NCBI RefSeq assembly: GCF_001654835.1
Contig: NZ_LXEP01000007.1
Coordinates: forward strand, 62,001-126,000
Direction: 5' to 3'
Origin: Buttiauxella gaviniae ATCC 51604
GTDB lineage: Bacteria; Pseudomonadota; Gammaproteobacteria; Enterobacterales; Enterobacteriaceae
Length of the DNA: 64,000 nucleotides
Shown: positions 6,862 to 18,960 of the stretch, one piece after another
Numbering within the stretch: the first letter of the stretch is position 1
Layout of the letters: every line of letters starts with the position of its first letter
Position numbers and translations under genes: made by a program
The notes under the pieces: model-generated
The model's input: the letters and a program-made list of their open reading frames with translations, nothing else
The model's database searches: none
Told to the model about the DNA's origin: nothing

Positions 6862-7659
6862 CTACATCGCATTCAGACGTTTTTGAGCCTGCTTTGCGCC
6901 ATCGGTATTTGGGAACTGTTTGATCACTTGTTGATACACAGCTTTCGCTTTTGCGGTATCGCCTTTGTCTTGCATGATCACACCGACTTTATACATTGCA
7001 TCTGGAGCCTTAGGTGATTTCGGGTAATTTTTCACCACAGAGGCAAAATAAAACGCCGCATCATCCTTTTTCCCCTTGTTGTAATTCAACTGACCTAACC
7101 AATAATTTGCATTTGGCTGGTAAGTTGAATCCGGGTACTTTTTAACAAAACTCTGAAATGCAGCAAGGGCTTCATCCTGACGGGACTTATCCTGCACCAT
7201 GGCAATAGCCGCATTGTAGTCGCTGTTAGCGTCACCACCTTGCGCAGGGGCGGCTGCTGCAGGTGTCTGAGCTGCCGCACCAGCATCCGGTGTAGCTGCC
7301 GCTGCAGCCCCCTGATCGGTACTACCAGCCGCTTGTCCTGCTGCACCACTACTACCAAGGCTGTCTATCTGCAATAAAATTTGCTTCTGACGCTCAACAA
7401 CCTGATTCAATTGGTATTGGCTTTCCTGAATTTGACCACGCAGGGAATCAATATCATTTTGATTATCAGAGAGTTGTTGTTGGAGTTGGGTTAAAAGTTG
7501 ACTATGAGCGTTAGAAATACGCTCGAGTTGAGTGACACGGTCTTCGACCGAGCCTGAGCCGACACTACTGATTGGCGCCTGAGCAGTAGCGGCCCAGGGG
7601 GCCGCTATGCCAACCAGTAACGACAGACTCAACAAGTGATGTCTGAGGTTACTGTTCAT
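6862..7659 (-). CDS. cpoB: Tol-Pal-associated periplasmic coordinator CpoB
   Basis: Periplasmic protein that links outer-membrane constriction by Tol-Pal to septal peptidoglycan synthesis (PBP1B-LpoB) in E. coli. A signal peptide covers about residues 1-26. A Gln/Leu-rich coiled coil follows (about 40-100), then an Ala/Gly/Pro linker, then three TPR-type repeats (NYWLGQLNYNKGK and similar) to the C-terminus. The 265 residues match E. coli YbgF. It is the last gene of the tol-pal cluster, 9 bp after pal. Confidence 0.95.
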   Translation of the reverse strand: MNSNLRHHLLSLSLLVGIAAPWAATAQAPISSVGSGSVEDRVTQLERISNAHSQLLTQLQQQLSDNQNDIDSLRGQIQESQYQLNQVVERQKQILLQIDSLGSSGAAGQAAGSTDQGAAAAATPDAGAAAQTPAAAAPAQGGDANSDYNAAIAMVQDKSRQDEALAAFQSFVKKYPDSTYQPNANYWLGQLNYNKGKKDDAAFYFASVVKNYPKSPKAPDAMYKVGVIMQDKGDTAKAKAVYQQVIKQFPNTDGAKQAQKRLNAM

Positions 7660-7668
7660 GCAGTTCTC

Positions 7669-8202
<534 letters not shown>

Positions 8203-8216
8203 TTAATATTTTATTA

Positions 8217-9509
8217 TCACAGATACGGCGACCAGGCAGGAGATTTAACCTGACCATCGGTTGCCGGAAGACGCGCTTTGAAACGCCCATCTGTTGAGAC
8301 CAGATTCAGCACAGATCCCATCCCCTGAGAAGAGCTGTAGATTACCATCGTGCCGTTAGGTGCCAGACTTGGCGTTTCATCCAGGAACGTTGACGATAAA
8401 GTTTGTACGCCACCCGCTACCAGATCCTGTTTGGCGATGTGTTGCTGCCCACTATTGGAGCTCACCATCACCATAAACTTACCGTCGGAACTCACATCAG
8501 CATTCTGGTTCTGAGGACCTTCCCAGGACAGACGCTGTGGAGCACCACCGTTGATATTCACTTTATAAATCTGCGGACGTCCAGCCTGGTCAGAGGTATA
8601 AGCTACATTCTGGCTATCCGGGAACCACGTTGGTTCAGTATTGTTGCTGCGTCCATCAGTTACCTGACGAATCTGACCAGAAGCTATGTCCATAACATAC
8701 AGGTTCATACTACCGGTTTTGGATAGCGTGAAGGCCAGTTTGCTGCCGTCTGGAGAAAACGCTGGCGCACCGTTATGACGAGGGAACGAAGCTACCTGAC
8801 GAATTGCACCATTTGCCAGAGTCTGGATAACCAGAGCAGAACGGCCACTTTCAAATGTTACATAAGCCAGTTTGCTGCCGTCAGGAGACCATGCTGGTGA
8901 CATCAGCGGTTCAGGAGAACGTTTGACAACATTGGTGTTGTAGCCATCGTAATCAGATACGCGCAGTTCATACGGGAACTGGCCGCCGTTAGTCTGCACC
9001 ACATAAGCGATACGAGTACGGAACGCACCTTTAATGCCTGTCAGCTTCTCAAACACTTCATCACTTGCGGTATGACCAGCATAGCGAATCCACTGTTTGT
9101 TCACCTTGTAGGAGTTCTGCGCAAGCACAGTACCAGGTGCACCAGAAGTATCAACCAACTGGTAAGCAACGGTATAGCTGCCATCACCGTTTGGTGTAAC
9201 CTGGCCTACAACAACGGCATCAATACCCAGAGCAGTCCACGCGGCCGGTTGCACTTCCTGAGCGGAGCCAGGCTGCTGCGGTAAGCGGGAACGATCCAGT
9301 GGATTGAATTTGCCGCTGTTACGTAAGTCTGCTGCAACGATGCCACCAATATCTTCTGGCGCGGCACCAGGGCCTCCCCATTTAAATGGCGCAACACCAA
9401 TTGGACGTGCTGAGTCTACCCCTTGGGTGATCTCAATACGGACTTCTGCGTGCAGTACTGCTGCCCACAGCATTAAAAAACTTAAAGCTACTCGAAATGC
9501 CTGCTTCAT
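8217..9509 (-). CDS. tolB: Tol-Pal system periplasmic protein TolB
   Basis: Periplasmic partner of Pal and TolA. It has a signal peptide (1-21), an N-terminal alpha/beta domain to about residue 160 and a six-bladed propeller with repeated SPDGSKLA-type motifs. The start is the second of two adjacent ATGs, 5 bp after GGGAG, giving MKQAFRV and 430 residues, as in E. coli; a longer frame begins 24 bp earlier without support. Confidence 0.96.
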   Translation of the reverse strand: MKQAFRVALSFLMLWAAVLHAEVRIEITQGVDSARPIGVAPFKWGGPGAAPEDIGGIVAADLRNSGKFNPLDRSRLPQQPGSAQEVQPAAWTALGIDAVVVGQVTPNGDGSYTVAYQLVDTSGAPGTVLAQNSYKVNKQWIRYAGHTASDEVFEKLTGIKGAFRTRIAYVVQTNGGQFPYELRVSDYDGYNTNVVKRSPEPLMSPAWSPDGSKLAYVTFESGRSALVIQTLANGAIRQVASFPRHNGAPAFSPDGSKLAFTLSKTGSMNLYVMDIASGQIRQVTDGRSNNTEPTWFPDSQNVAYTSDQAGRPQIYKVNINGGAPQRLSWEGPQNQNADVSSDGKFMVMVSSNSGQQHIAKQDLVAGGVQTLSSTFLDETPSLAPNGTMVIYSSSQGMGSVLNLVSTDGRFKARLPATDGQVKSPAWSPYL

Positions 9510-9635
9510 CATATCTCCCTTATCTGGACCCAAAGCCCACGATAATTTAGCAGAATGTTAACAAACTCAAATACACAAAACTACCAAAACCCTGTGACAG
9601 ATCTTAGCCTGGTGTACAACTTTATAGAGCATCTA

Positions 9636-10925
9636 TCATTGAGGCTTAAAGTCTAATGGAACATTTCTGAAAACCTCATATACCGCTTTAGTTGGAGGCT
9701 TAGGAAACTTAGACATACGATTCGTAGCTTGTAGCATTGCCTGGCAAAACGTAGGATCACCACCTTCCTGAGTCACACCCAGCAATGTTCCATCCTGGCC
9801 AATTTTCACTCGCAGCGTACAAGTCTTACCTTTGTAAGTATCCCAATCATAAAGATGACCTTTAATTGCTGCCTGCACTAAGGCTGAATAAGCAGCAATG
9901 TCACTTTGTGACGCACCACTAGCACCAGCTGCTGCTCCAGTTGTACTACCTGAACCTGCTTTTCCGCTATTAGCTGATTTCGGTGCATTCTTACCATCGC
10001 TTAAACCATCAAGCAGATCGTTTACACCAGCAGCGGCAGCTTTATCGGCAGCAGCTTTCTCAGCAGCAGCCTTTTTCTTAGCATCTGCTGCAGCTTTCTT
10101 ATCAGCAGCAGCCTTATCAGCCGCGGCTTTTTCAGACGCAGCTTTCTCGGCTGCGGCAGCTTCTGCTGCTGCTTTTTTCTCAGCATCAGCAGCCTTTTTA
10201 GCGGCTTCAGCGGCAGCTTTCTTCTCAGCATCTTGCTGAGCTTTCTTCGCTGCAGCATCTGCGGCTTTCTTCTCGGCTTCCTGCTGAGATTTTTTCGCAG
10301 CAGCAGCGGCGGCTTCAGCAGCTGCCTTTTTCTCTGCGTCAGCGGCTTTTTTAGCTGCTTCCTCAGTCGCTTTCTTTTGTGCATCTGCAGCAGCTTTCTT
10401 CGCCGCTTCTTCCGCAGCCTTCGCCTGAGCGTCAGCCTGAGATTTTGCCTGAGCATCAGCTTGAGCTTTGGCGTCTGCTTTGGCTTTCGCCGCCGCTGCT
10501 TCGGCTTGCTTCTGTTGCTCCTGCGCTTCTTTCGCTGCTTCTTGCGCTTGCTTCTGCTGATCTGCTTGTTGCTTCGCTTGTTCCTGCGCTTCGAGGCGTT
10601 CTTTCTCCAGTTGCTTCAGACGCTGTTGTTCGGCAGCCTGTTTTTCCTGAAGTTCTTCAGCCTGTTGTTGCGCTTGTTTCTCGCGTTGCTCCGCTGCACG
10701 TTTGCTGCTCGACTGCTGTTGCTGCTGGCGATTGTACTGTTGAACAACTGCACCAGGGTCGACCATGACCGCGTCAATAGCCGAACCCCCACCGCCGCCA
10801 GCACTGGCGTCGATGTGCTCGTCAAACGAACTCAAAATCAGGACTGCAATCAAAATGATATGCAGGATCACTGAGACGATTATCGCGCGCTTGAGCTTAT
10901 CGTTTTCTATGGTTGCCTTTGACAC
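9636..10925 (-). CDS. tolA: Tol-Pal inner-membrane energy transducer TolA
   Basis: Spans the periplasm and carries proton-motive energy from TolQR to TolB-Pal. One membrane helix lies near residues 14-34. Domain II (about 50-310) is an Ala/Lys/Gln/Glu-rich helical rod built of near repeats such as AAEAAKKAADAEKKA, and domain III (about 330-429) is the compact C-terminal binding domain. The 429 residues compare with 421 in E. coli; the difference is in the rod, which commonly varies in length. The repeats generate spurious long antisense frames. Confidence 0.96.
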   Translation of the reverse strand: MSKATIENDKLKRAIIVSVILHIILIAVLILSSFDEHIDASAGGGGGSAIDAVMVDPGAVVQQYNRQQQQQSSSKRAAEQREKQAQQQAEELQEKQAAEQQRLKQLEKERLEAQEQAKQQADQQKQAQEAAKEAQEQQKQAEAAAAKAKADAKAQADAQAKSQADAQAKAAEEAAKKAAADAQKKATEEAAKKAADAEKKAAAEAAAAAAKKSQQEAEKKAADAAAKKAQQDAEKKAAAEAAKKAADAEKKAAAEAAAAEKAASEKAAADKAAADKKAAADAKKKAAAEKAAADKAAAAGVNDLLDGLSDGKNAPKSANSGKAGSGSTTGAAAGASGASQSDIAAYSALVQAAIKGHLYDWDTYKGKTCTLRVKIGQDGTLLGVTQEGGDPTFCQAMLQATNRMSKFPKPPTKAVYEVFRNVPLDFKPQ

Positions 10926-10953
10926 TATCGGTTCCCAAATATCGCGAGATGGA

Positions 10954-11385
10954 TCAGATTGGCTGCGTCATCAGACCGACGGATTTCACACCTGCGCTAT
11001 GCAGCATGTTAAGTGCCTTGATGATTTCCTCATAAGGAACATCTTTAGCACCCCCGATCAAAAAGACCGTTTTCGGATTTGCCTGCAAACGACGCTGTGC
11101 TTCCGCAATAACCTGTTCAGATGGCAACTGGTCCATACGGTCTTTCTCAACCACCACGCTGTACTGCCCTACCCCGGACACTTCAATAATGACCGGCGGT
11201 TCATCGTTACTGCTCACCGTCTGCGAATCTGTCGCATCCGGCAAATCTACCTCAACGCTCTGTGTAATGATGGGAGCCGTTGCCATAAAAATAAGCAACA
11301 ACACCAACAGTACGTCCAGCAGAGGAACGATGTTAATTTCGGACTTTAATTCCCGACGACCACGCCCACGTCCACGTCTGGCCAT
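10954..11385 (-). CDS. tolR: Tol-Pal proton channel subunit TolR
   Basis: ExbD-family protein with one membrane helix. The proton-conducting Asp is in INIVPLLDVLLVLL near residue 23, followed by a periplasmic domain. It has 143 residues, E. coli 142. It lies 10 bp after tolQ. Confidence 0.97.
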   Translation of the reverse strand: MARRGRGRGRRELKSEINIVPLLDVLLVLLLIFMATAPIITQSVEVDLPDATDSQTVSSNDEPPVIIEVSGVGQYSVVVEKDRMDQLPSEQVIAEAQRRLQANPKTVFLIGGAKDVPYEEIIKALNMLHSAGVKSVGLMTQPI

Positions 11386-11395
11386 GACTTACCCC

Positions 11396-12483
<1,088 letters not shown>

Positions 12484-12570
12484 AATACATCCCGGTAATG
12501 CAATTTAACGTTGCTACTATACGCAAGAGGATGGGGGTTGGGAATGGGTTGCATTAAACGTTAGGTAAAT

Positions 12571-12598
12571 ATTTATGGGCTTGTTAAAGCCCATAAAT
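12571..12598. terminator. Hairpin after ybgE, possible terminator
   Basis: A perfect 12-bp stem, ATTTATGGGCTT with AAGCCCATAAAT, around a 4-nt loop, 33 bp after the ybgE stop. The T-run on the minus strand is short, so termination may be partial, letting some cyd transcription enter ybgC-tol. Confidence 0.55.
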
Positions 12599-12630
12599 CT
12601 TGTGTGAAAATCTTTGAGGTTAAAGAAGCA

Positions 12631-12927
12631 TCAGAAGAAAAAAATAGCCAGTCCTGCCAGCAAGACTAATTGTGCAGGTAAGGGGCTAAAAACCCCCTGC
12701 CACAGCACTTTGCGAGGGCGAAAACCCACGCCATGAATTACGCCAGTGCATACAGCCCACATCAGCAAAAAACCATGCCAGATTTCAAGACTGCTGGTTT
12801 TCGCCGCAAAGCGGGACGGGTCCCAAAATATACACACGGCAAGAACTAATGCCATTATCAAGGAAAGAGCCCTTAAAGGGCTCTTATCCATTACCGCATA
12901 AAGCTTCGCGATAATTGCTTCCATCAA
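12631..12927 (-). CDS. ybgE: Cyd-Tol operon membrane protein YbgE
   Basis: Small inner-membrane protein of 98 residues (E. coli 97) with three predicted helices, ending FPLPAQLVLLAGLAIFFF-like. It lies in the cyd operon and is usually associated with cytochrome bd, though its exact role is not settled. Its start overlaps the cydX stop by 4 bp. Confidence 0.93.
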   Translation of the reverse strand: MMEAIIAKLYAVMDKSPLRALSLIMALVLAVCIFWDPSRFAAKTSSLEIWHGFLLMWAVCTGVIHGVGFRPRKVLWQGVFSPLPAQLVLLAGLAIFFF

Positions 12928-13037
12928 ATTTCTTCTTTACCAGCTTTAGCAGCTTCAACATGCTCAAGTGCCAGGGCGGTAATGATGCCAAAAGCACAGG
13001 CAAGAAGCGTCCCCAGAATCCATGCAAAGTACCACAT
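12924..13037 (-). CDS. cydX: Cytochrome bd-I accessory subunit CydX
   Basis: Single-helix protein of 37 residues starting MWYFAWILGTLLACAFG, a hallmark of CydX, followed by EHVEAA. It is needed for stable, active cytochrome bd-I. I set the start at the ATG at 13037, 7 bp after AAGGAG; a longer upstream frame is only the end of cydB read in another frame. Expected position between cydB and ybgE. Confidence 0.95.
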   Translation of the reverse strand: MWYFAWILGTLLACAFGIITALALEHVEAAKAGKEEI

Positions 13038-13051
13038 AATCAGCTCCTTAC

Positions 13052-14191
13052 TTAGTACAGAGAGTGGGTGTTGCTTTCGATATGCTCTTTGGTGATTCGA
13101 CCGAACATCTTCCAGTAACACCAAGTGGTGTAGATAAGAATGATCGGTACAAATACCGCAGCAACATAGGTCATCACATTCAGAGTTAACTGGCTGGATG
13201 TTGCATCCCACATAGTGAGACTAGCGTTCAACATGGTGCTCGAAGGCATCACGAACGGGAACATCGCCACACCGGCAGTCAGAATGACACAAGCCAGAGT
13301 CAATGAGGAGAACACGAATGCCATCGCGCCTTTCTCAAGACGAGACATCAGCACAGTCAACAGTGGCAGAACCACACCCAGAACCGGGATGAGCCACAGA
13401 ATCGGCATATTATTGAAGTTCACCATCCAGGCACCAGCCTGACGAGCGACTTCTTTAGTCAGCGGATTCGATGCTGCATGGTGGTTCAGCTCTGAAGTCA
13501 CAACGTAACCATCGATGCCGTAAATCACCCAAACACCTGCAAGTGCGAAGCACACCATCATCACCAGTGCTGAAATTTGCGCAGCGGCTTTAGCACGCAG
13601 ATGCAGTTCACCCACAGTACGCATTTGCAGGTAAGTTGCACCCTGAGCAAGGATCATGGAAACGCTCACGACACCAGCCAACAGACCAAACGGGTTCAGC
13701 AACTGGAAGAAGTTACCGGTGTAGTACAGACGCAGATACTCATCAACGTGGAACGGCACGCCTTGCAGCAAGTTGCCGAACGCCACACCGATAACCAACG
13801 GCGGCACAAAACTACCGATGAAAATGCCCCAGTCCCACATGCCACGCCAACGCATGTCTTCAATCTTCGAACGGTAGTCAAAACCTACCGGACGGAAGAA
13901 TAATGAAGCCAGCACCAGAATCATTGCCACATAGAAACCAGAGAACGCTGCTGCATAAACCATCGGCCAGGCAGCGAACAATGCGCCACCAGCGGTGATG
14001 AGCCATACCTGGTTACCATCCCAGTGAGGGGCGATGGAGTTCACCATGATGCGGCGTTCAACATCTGTTTTGCCAATGACACGGGACAACATACCTACGC
14101 CCATATCAAAGCCATCGGTGACTGCAAAACCAATCAGCAAAATGCCAACCAGCAGCCACCAGATAAAACGCAATACTTCATAATCGATCAT
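13052..14191 (-). CDS. cydB: Cytochrome bd-I ubiquinol oxidase subunit II
   Basis: Integral membrane subunit of the high-affinity terminal oxidase, with eight or nine helices and no haem ligands of its own in the family. It is 379 residues as in E. coli. The start MIDYEVLRFIWWLLVG is the family start. It lies 15 bp after cydA. Confidence 0.97.
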   Translation of the reverse strand: MIDYEVLRFIWWLLVGILLIGFAVTDGFDMGVGMLSRVIGKTDVERRIMVNSIAPHWDGNQVWLITAGGALFAAWPMVYAAAFSGFYVAMILVLASLFFRPVGFDYRSKIEDMRWRGMWDWGIFIGSFVPPLVIGVAFGNLLQGVPFHVDEYLRLYYTGNFFQLLNPFGLLAGVVSVSMILAQGATYLQMRTVGELHLRAKAAAQISALVMMVCFALAGVWVIYGIDGYVVTSELNHHAASNPLTKEVARQAGAWMVNFNNMPILWLIPVLGVVLPLLTVLMSRLEKGAMAFVFSSLTLACVILTAGVAMFPFVMPSSTMLNASLTMWDATSSQLTLNVMTYVAAVFVPIILIYTTWCYWKMFGRITKEHIESNTHSLY

Positions 14192-14206
14192 TTGACGACT
14201 CCTGTC

Positions 14207-15775
14207 TTAGCGTGCCGGCTGAGAGGTCACATTGGACTGCTCAAAGTGATAGCGACCTGTTTTCAGACTGCTCGGCCCAAGGCGAGCAAATTTGAACATC
14301 AGGAACAGTTCCGCCACCATAAACAGCGTATAAAGGCCGCAAATCAGTACCATGGAGAAGATCAGATCGCCCACAGTCAGAGAGGAGTTAGCAACCGCAG
14401 TTGGCAATACCTCACCAACAGCCCAGGGCTGACGACCATATTCGGCAACAAACCAACCAGATTCAATCGCAATCCACGGCAACGGGATACCATAGAGCGC
14501 CGCACGCAACAGCCATTTTTTCGAGCCGATTGCATTACGCGTCACAGTCCAGAACGAAGCCGCGATGATGAACAGCATCAGGAAGCCACAGCCAACCATG
14601 ATACGGAATGCAAAGTACAGCGGAGCTACACGAGGAATTGAGTCTTTCGTTGCTTTCTGAATTTGCTCTTCCGTCGCATCAGCAACGTTCGGGGTATAGC
14701 GTTTGAGCAGCAGGCCATAACCCAGGTCTTTCTTAACAGACTCAAAGTTATCGCGAACGGCCTGGTCTTTAGAACCTGCACGTAACTGTTCCAGCAGGCT
14801 ATAAGCCTTCATGCCGTTACGAATACGTTCTTCGTGCTGCACCATCAGGTCTTTCAAACCAATAACTTGCTTATCCACAGAACGGGTGGCGATGATGCCA
14901 AGCGCGTATGGGATCTGAATCGCATAGCTATTTTCTTGCTTGTCCTGGTCCGGGATACCAAACAGCGTAAACGCAGCTGGAGCTGGTTGAGTTTCCCACT
15001 CAGCTTCAATAGCGGCCAATTTGGTTTTCTGCACGTCACCCATTTCGTAACCGGATTCATCACCCAGCACGATGACAGACAGGATTGCCGCCATACCGAA
15101 GCTTGCAGCGATTGCAAAAGAACGCTTCGCAAATGCAACGTCACGGCCTTTAAGCAAGTAGTAAGAACTCACACCGAGGATGAACATCGCGCCACATACG
15201 TAACCAGACGCTACGGTGTGAACGAATTTCACCTGCGCAACTGGGTTAAGGACCAGTTCGGAGAAACTGACCATCTCCATACGCATGGTTTCGAAGTTGA
15301 AGTCGGAAGCAATCGGGTTCTGCATCCAGCCGTTAGCGACCAGAATCCACAGTGCGGAAAGGTTGGAGCCAAGTGCCACCAGCCAGGTTACCGCCATGTG
15401 CTGAACTTTGCCCAGACGATCCCAACCGAAGAAGAACAGACCTACAAAGGTGGATTCAAGGAAGAATGCCATCAAGCCTTCGATGGCCAGTGGGGCACCA
15501 AAAATGTCACCCACGTAGTGTGAATAGTAAGACCAGTTTGTACCGAACTGGAACTCCATGGTTAAACCGGTAGCCACGCCCAAAGCAAAGTTGATACCAA
15601 ACAACTTGCCCCAGAACTTGGTCATATCTTTATAAATTTGCTTACCTGACAGAACGTACACTGTTTCCATGATGGCCAACAAAAACGCCATACCGAGCGT
15701 TAGTGGCACAAACAGAAAGTGGTACATCGCGGTCAAGGCAAACTGTAAGCGCGACAGTTCGACAATATCCAACAT
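14207..15775 (-). CDS. cydA: Cytochrome bd-I ubiquinol oxidase subunit I
   Basis: Haem-bearing subunit that oxidises ubiquinol and reduces oxygen at low tension. The haem d ligand His19 is in LTAMYHFL. The Q-loop lies about residues 240-380, and the later GRQPW motif is present. With the ATG at 15775, which follows AAGGAGTCAAG, the protein is 522 residues, exactly the E. coli length; the frame is open 66 bp further but without support. It is the first gene of cydABX-ybgE. Confidence 0.97.
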   Translation of the reverse strand: MLDIVELSRLQFALTAMYHFLFVPLTLGMAFLLAIMETVYVLSGKQIYKDMTKFWGKLFGINFALGVATGLTMEFQFGTNWSYYSHYVGDIFGAPLAIEGLMAFFLESTFVGLFFFGWDRLGKVQHMAVTWLVALGSNLSALWILVANGWMQNPIASDFNFETMRMEMVSFSELVLNPVAQVKFVHTVASGYVCGAMFILGVSSYYLLKGRDVAFAKRSFAIAASFGMAAILSVIVLGDESGYEMGDVQKTKLAAIEAEWETQPAPAAFTLFGIPDQDKQENSYAIQIPYALGIIATRSVDKQVIGLKDLMVQHEERIRNGMKAYSLLEQLRAGSKDQAVRDNFESVKKDLGYGLLLKRYTPNVADATEEQIQKATKDSIPRVAPLYFAFRIMVGCGFLMLFIIAASFWTVTRNAIGSKKWLLRAALYGIPLPWIAIESGWFVAEYGRQPWAVGEVLPTAVANSSLTVGDLIFSMVLICGLYTLFMVAELFLMFKFARLGPSSLKTGRYHFEQSNVTSQPAR

Positions 15776-16757
15776 CTTGACTCCTTGCTCTTCGCATGAA
15801 GACTTCGACCGTGGCTCACCGTAAGGAAAACCACAACGCATGCCCTAATACAAAAACATTAGCTTCCAGACTTCATCCCTTCGTCATTTTATTTGCATGT
15901 AACGAAGAAAGATGAAAGGTTACAAACACGTTAATAAAAACCAAAAATAATCCGCAAATATATTACCCTGCAATTTCCCTACAATAAATAGGTAATTGCT
16001 TAGTGTTATTTACGTTTCTCGACAGTGATCAATTTATAGCGAAAATGTCCCTTAACAGCCAGTTTGATCTGCAACAATTTACGCTGTTTTGCATACCACT
16101 ATCCAGTTTTAGATATTGATCTAGCGCAATTTATTCCCTGATTGTTAATTTAGTTTCCCGCTTAAATTAATAGTAAATTTGATGTTAATGATATGTTTTG
16201 GAGATATCACTAAGGTTAATGGAAAAGTGATATCCATAAACAAAAACCATTTATTGCAGATAAGTTAAAAAATAAATTCCGAACGTTAACAGCGATGGTT
16301 TTTTATCTTCACGCGCTATTTTCATCAGGCCGTCTCTTCCCCCATCCGAAATTAACAATTGATTTACTTTTAATGTTCCATTATTTAACAAGGCGCTGTT
16401 TTTGATAAGGTTAGTAGTCAGTAGTGTAGTCTTTTAAAACATAAACCACTTAAAAAATCCGACCTTAAAAAAAAGCAGGATTACGCTCGGCGTGCCATTA
16501 CCAGATGCGATTCTTACGGTAGGTGAGAGTGGAAAGGTTAGTGCTTCCCTCCCCTTGCTGATTGTTGTTACAGTGAATTTTCATCCATTTGCACTTTTTG
16601 ATATTCAACACGCTGGTAATAAGGCTCAAACAGCGATGCCAGCAGTTGAAGTGAGAGGCTTTCGGCTTTTTAAGCTACTCAGGCAGCCAAATCACTCAAG
16701 GTGCCATAAGTGGCTGTTATGTGAATACAGTAATCAATGACCGCAAATTTTGGCCAT
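15776..16757 (-). promoter_or_regulatory. Long AT-rich cydA upstream region
   Basis: About 1 kb without a convincing gene. FNR-like sites are TTGAT-ctgc-AACAA (16064-16077) and TTGAT-ctag-CGCAA (16116-16129), and several TGTTAAT-type repeats (near 16144 and 16192) resemble ArcA sites. This agrees with the known control of E. coli cydA by ArcA and FNR. E. coli has mngR-mngA-mngB between cydA and sucD; no trace is seen. A GTG frame at 16492-16740 lacks a ribosome site and was not called. Confidence 0.5.
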
Positions 16758-16782
16758 AAAAAAGGCCGCTCATTGAGCGGCC
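16758..16782 (-). terminator. Terminator of the suc operon
   Basis: GGCCGCTC/GAGCGGCC stem with a 3-nt loop and six T on the minus strand, 32 bp after the sucD stop. In E. coli the 3' end of this transcript is processed to the small RNA SdhX; an equivalent here would occupy about 16758-16860. Confidence 0.9.
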
Positions 16783-16813
16783 AACCATGTCGAACAATTT
16801 TTATTAGTTCTGC

Positions 16814-17686
16814 TTACTGAGGCAAAATAGCTTTCAGTGCGTCACCGATGTCAGCCAGGCTGCGAACGGTTTTCACGCCTGCGGCTTCCAGCGCTGCGAA
16901 TTTCTCATCCGCAGTACCTTTACCACCCGCGATGATGGCGCCTGCGTGGCCCATACGCTTGCCTTTCGGCGCAGTGACACCCGCGATATAACCAACAACT
17001 GGCTTGGTGACATGCTCTTTGATGTAGGCCGCTGCTTCTTCTTCAGCGCTACCGCCGATCTCACCGATCATCACGATAGCTTCAGTCTTCGGATCTTCCT
17101 GGAACATCTTCAGAATATCGATGAAGTTAGAGCCAGGGATCGGGTCACCGCCGATGCCTACGCAAGTAGACTGGCCCAGACCGATATCAGTCGTCTGTTT
17201 AACGGCTTCATAGGTCAGTGTGCCTGAGCGGGAAACGATACCCACTTTGCCTGGCAGGTGAATGTGGCCTGGCATGATGCCGATTTTGCACTCGCCCGGG
17301 GTGATAACGCCTGGGCAGTTTGGCCCAATCATGCGCACGCCAGCTTCGTCCAGTTTCACTTTCACAGTCAGCATATCCAGCGTCGGGATGCCTTCAGTGA
17401 TAGTGATAATCAGCTTAATGCCTGCGTCGATTGCTTCCAGAATGGAGTCTTTGCAGAACGGTGCTGGAACGTAGATTACAGATGCGGTCGCACCAGTTGC
17501 TTCTACGGCTTCACGCACAGTGTTAAATACTGGCAGGCCGAGGTGCTCAGTGCCGCCTTTGCCTGGCGTAACACCGCCAACCATTTGCGTACCGTATGCA
17601 ATCGCCTGCTCGGAGTGGAAAGTCCCCTGGCTGCCGGTGAAACCCTGGCAAATAACCTTGGTATTTTTATCGATCAAAATGGACAT
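16814..17686 (-). CDS. sucD: Succinyl-CoA synthetase alpha subunit
   Basis: CoA-binding subunit that carries the phosphohistidine intermediate, in [12 protein letters not shown] near residue 247. It converts succinyl-CoA to succinate with formation of ATP. It has 290 residues (E. coli 289), with the Rossmann-type start [18 protein letters not shown]. The start codon overlaps the sucC stop by one base (TAATG). Confidence 0.97.
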   Translation of the reverse strand: MSILIDKNTKVICQGFTGSQGTFHSEQAIAYGTQMVGGVTPGKGGTEHLGLPVFNTVREAVEATGATASVIYVPAPFCKDSILEAIDAGIKLIITITEGIPTLDMLTVKVKLDEAGVRMIGPNCPGVITPGECKIGIMPGHIHLPGKVGIVSRSGTLTYEAVKQTTDIGLGQSTCVGIGGDPIPGSNFIDILKMFQEDPKTEAIVMIGEIGGSAEEEAAAYIKEHVTKPVVGYIAGVTAPKGKRMGHAGAIIAGGKGTADEKFAALEAAGVKTVRSLADIGDALKAILPQ

Positions 17687-18852
17687 TATTTCCCCTCCAC
17701 TGCAGCAACAACCTGCTGCGCTGCGTCCGTCAGACTTTTCGCTGCAATAATATTCAGGCCACTATCTGCCAGTTTCTTCGCGCCCAATTCAGCGTTGTTA
17801 CCTTCCAGACGTACTACCACTGGAACGTTAACACCCACTTCGGCAACCGCACCGATGATACCGTCTGCGATCAGGTCACAACGTACGATACCACCGAAGA
17901 TGTTCACCAGAACCGCTTTCACTTTATCGTCAGACAGAATGATTTTGAATGCTTCGGTAACGCGTTCTTTGGTTGCGCCGCCGCCAACGTCCAGGAAGTT
18001 CGCTGGTTCGCCGCCGTGCAGTTTAACGATGTCCATGGTGCCCATTGCCAGGCCCGCACCGTTAACCATGCAACCAATATTGCCATCAAGCGCAACATAG
18101 TTCAGTTCCCACTGTGCCGCCTGCGATTCACGTGCATCTTCCTGGCTTGGGTCACGCATTTCGCGCAACTCTGGTTGACGGAACAGTGCGTTGCCGTCAG
18201 CGCCCAGTTTGCCATCGAGACAAATCAGGTCGCCCTGCTTAGTGATGACCAGCGGGTTGATTTCGATAAGTGCCAGGTCACGCTCAAGGAAGATGTTCGC
18301 CAGACCCATAAAGATCTTAGTGAACTGCTGAACCTGCTTACCTTCCAGACCCAGTTTGAATGCCAGTTCACGGCCCTGGTAAGGCATTGGGCCTGCCAGC
18401 GGATCCAGTGCAACTTTGTGGATCAGGTGCGGGGTTTCTTCCGCAACTTTCTCAATTTCAACGCCACCTTCGGTAGACGCCATAAACACAACGCGACGGG
18501 AGCTACGATCAACCACCGCGCCAAGATACAGTTCTTTATCAATGTCAGTCGCAGCTTCAACCAGAATCTGGTGAACTGGCTGGCCATTTGCGTCTGTCTG
18601 GTAGGTAACCAGGCGTTTGCCCAGCCAGTGCTCAGCAAAAGCACGGATGTCTTCTTTGCTGTTGACCACTTTCACGCCGCCCGCTTTACCGCGGCCACCA
18701 GCATGAACCTGACATTTTACCACCCACGGACCTGCACCAATTTTTGATGCCGCTTCTTCCGCTTCACGCGGTGTATTACAGGCGTAACCGACTGGAGCCG
18801 GCAGGCCATATCGAGCAAACAACTGTTTCGCCTGATACTCGTGTAAGTTCAT
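17686..18852 (-). CDS. sucC: Succinyl-CoA synthetase beta subunit
   Basis: ATP-grasp subunit that binds nucleotide and succinate, 388 residues as in E. coli. The start [18 protein letters not shown] and the conserved blocks [12 protein letters not shown] and IFGGIVRCD are typical. It is third in the suc operon, separated from sucB by a 108-bp gap that holds a REP-like palindrome. Confidence 0.97.
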   Translation of the reverse strand: MNLHEYQAKQLFARYGLPAPVGYACNTPREAEEAASKIGAGPWVVKCQVHAGGRGKAGGVKVVNSKEDIRAFAEHWLGKRLVTYQTDANGQPVHQILVEAATDIDKELYLGAVVDRSSRRVVFMASTEGGVEIEKVAEETPHLIHKVALDPLAGPMPYQGRELAFKLGLEGKQVQQFTKIFMGLANIFLERDLALIEINPLVITKQGDLICLDGKLGADGNALFRQPELREMRDPSQEDARESQAAQWELNYVALDGNIGCMVNGAGLAMGTMDIVKLHGGEPANFLDVGGGATKERVTEAFKIILSDDKVKAVLVNIFGGIVRCDLIADGIIGAVAEVGVNVPVVVRLEGNNAELGAKKLADSGLNIIAAKSLTDAAQQVVAAVEGK

Positions 18853-18888
18853 GAGTTCTATCCATCCTTCAGGGTAATCGTTATAAAC

Positions 18889-18941
18889 CTGTAGGCCGGT
18901 GCGCTATTGATGCCAGATGGCGCGCAGCTTTCGGCCTACAG
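18889..18941. repeat. REP-like palindrome between sucB and sucC
   Basis: CTGTAGGCCG at 18889-18898 mirrors CGGCCTACAG at 18932-18941, with a GCGC-rich centre. The form is that of enteric REP units, which often stabilise upstream mRNA. Its position suggests unequal expression of sucAB and sucCD. Confidence 0.7.
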
Positions 18942-18960
18942 TGCAGGTGATGCTTTAAAA

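Noticed and set aside
9898-10874. Long plus-strand frames rich in Ala/Ser or Leu/Phe over tolA
   Set aside because: They are antisense readings of the Ala/Lys repeat region of TolA and have no ribosome sites.
12924-13211. 95-residue frame extending CydX upstream
   Set aside because: Its first part is cydB in another frame; the real start is the ATG at 13037 with AAGGAG.
16492-16740. 82-residue plus-strand frame upstream of cydA
   Set aside because: GTG start without a ribosome site, no recognisable motif, and located in an AT-rich promoter region; composition is not convincing.
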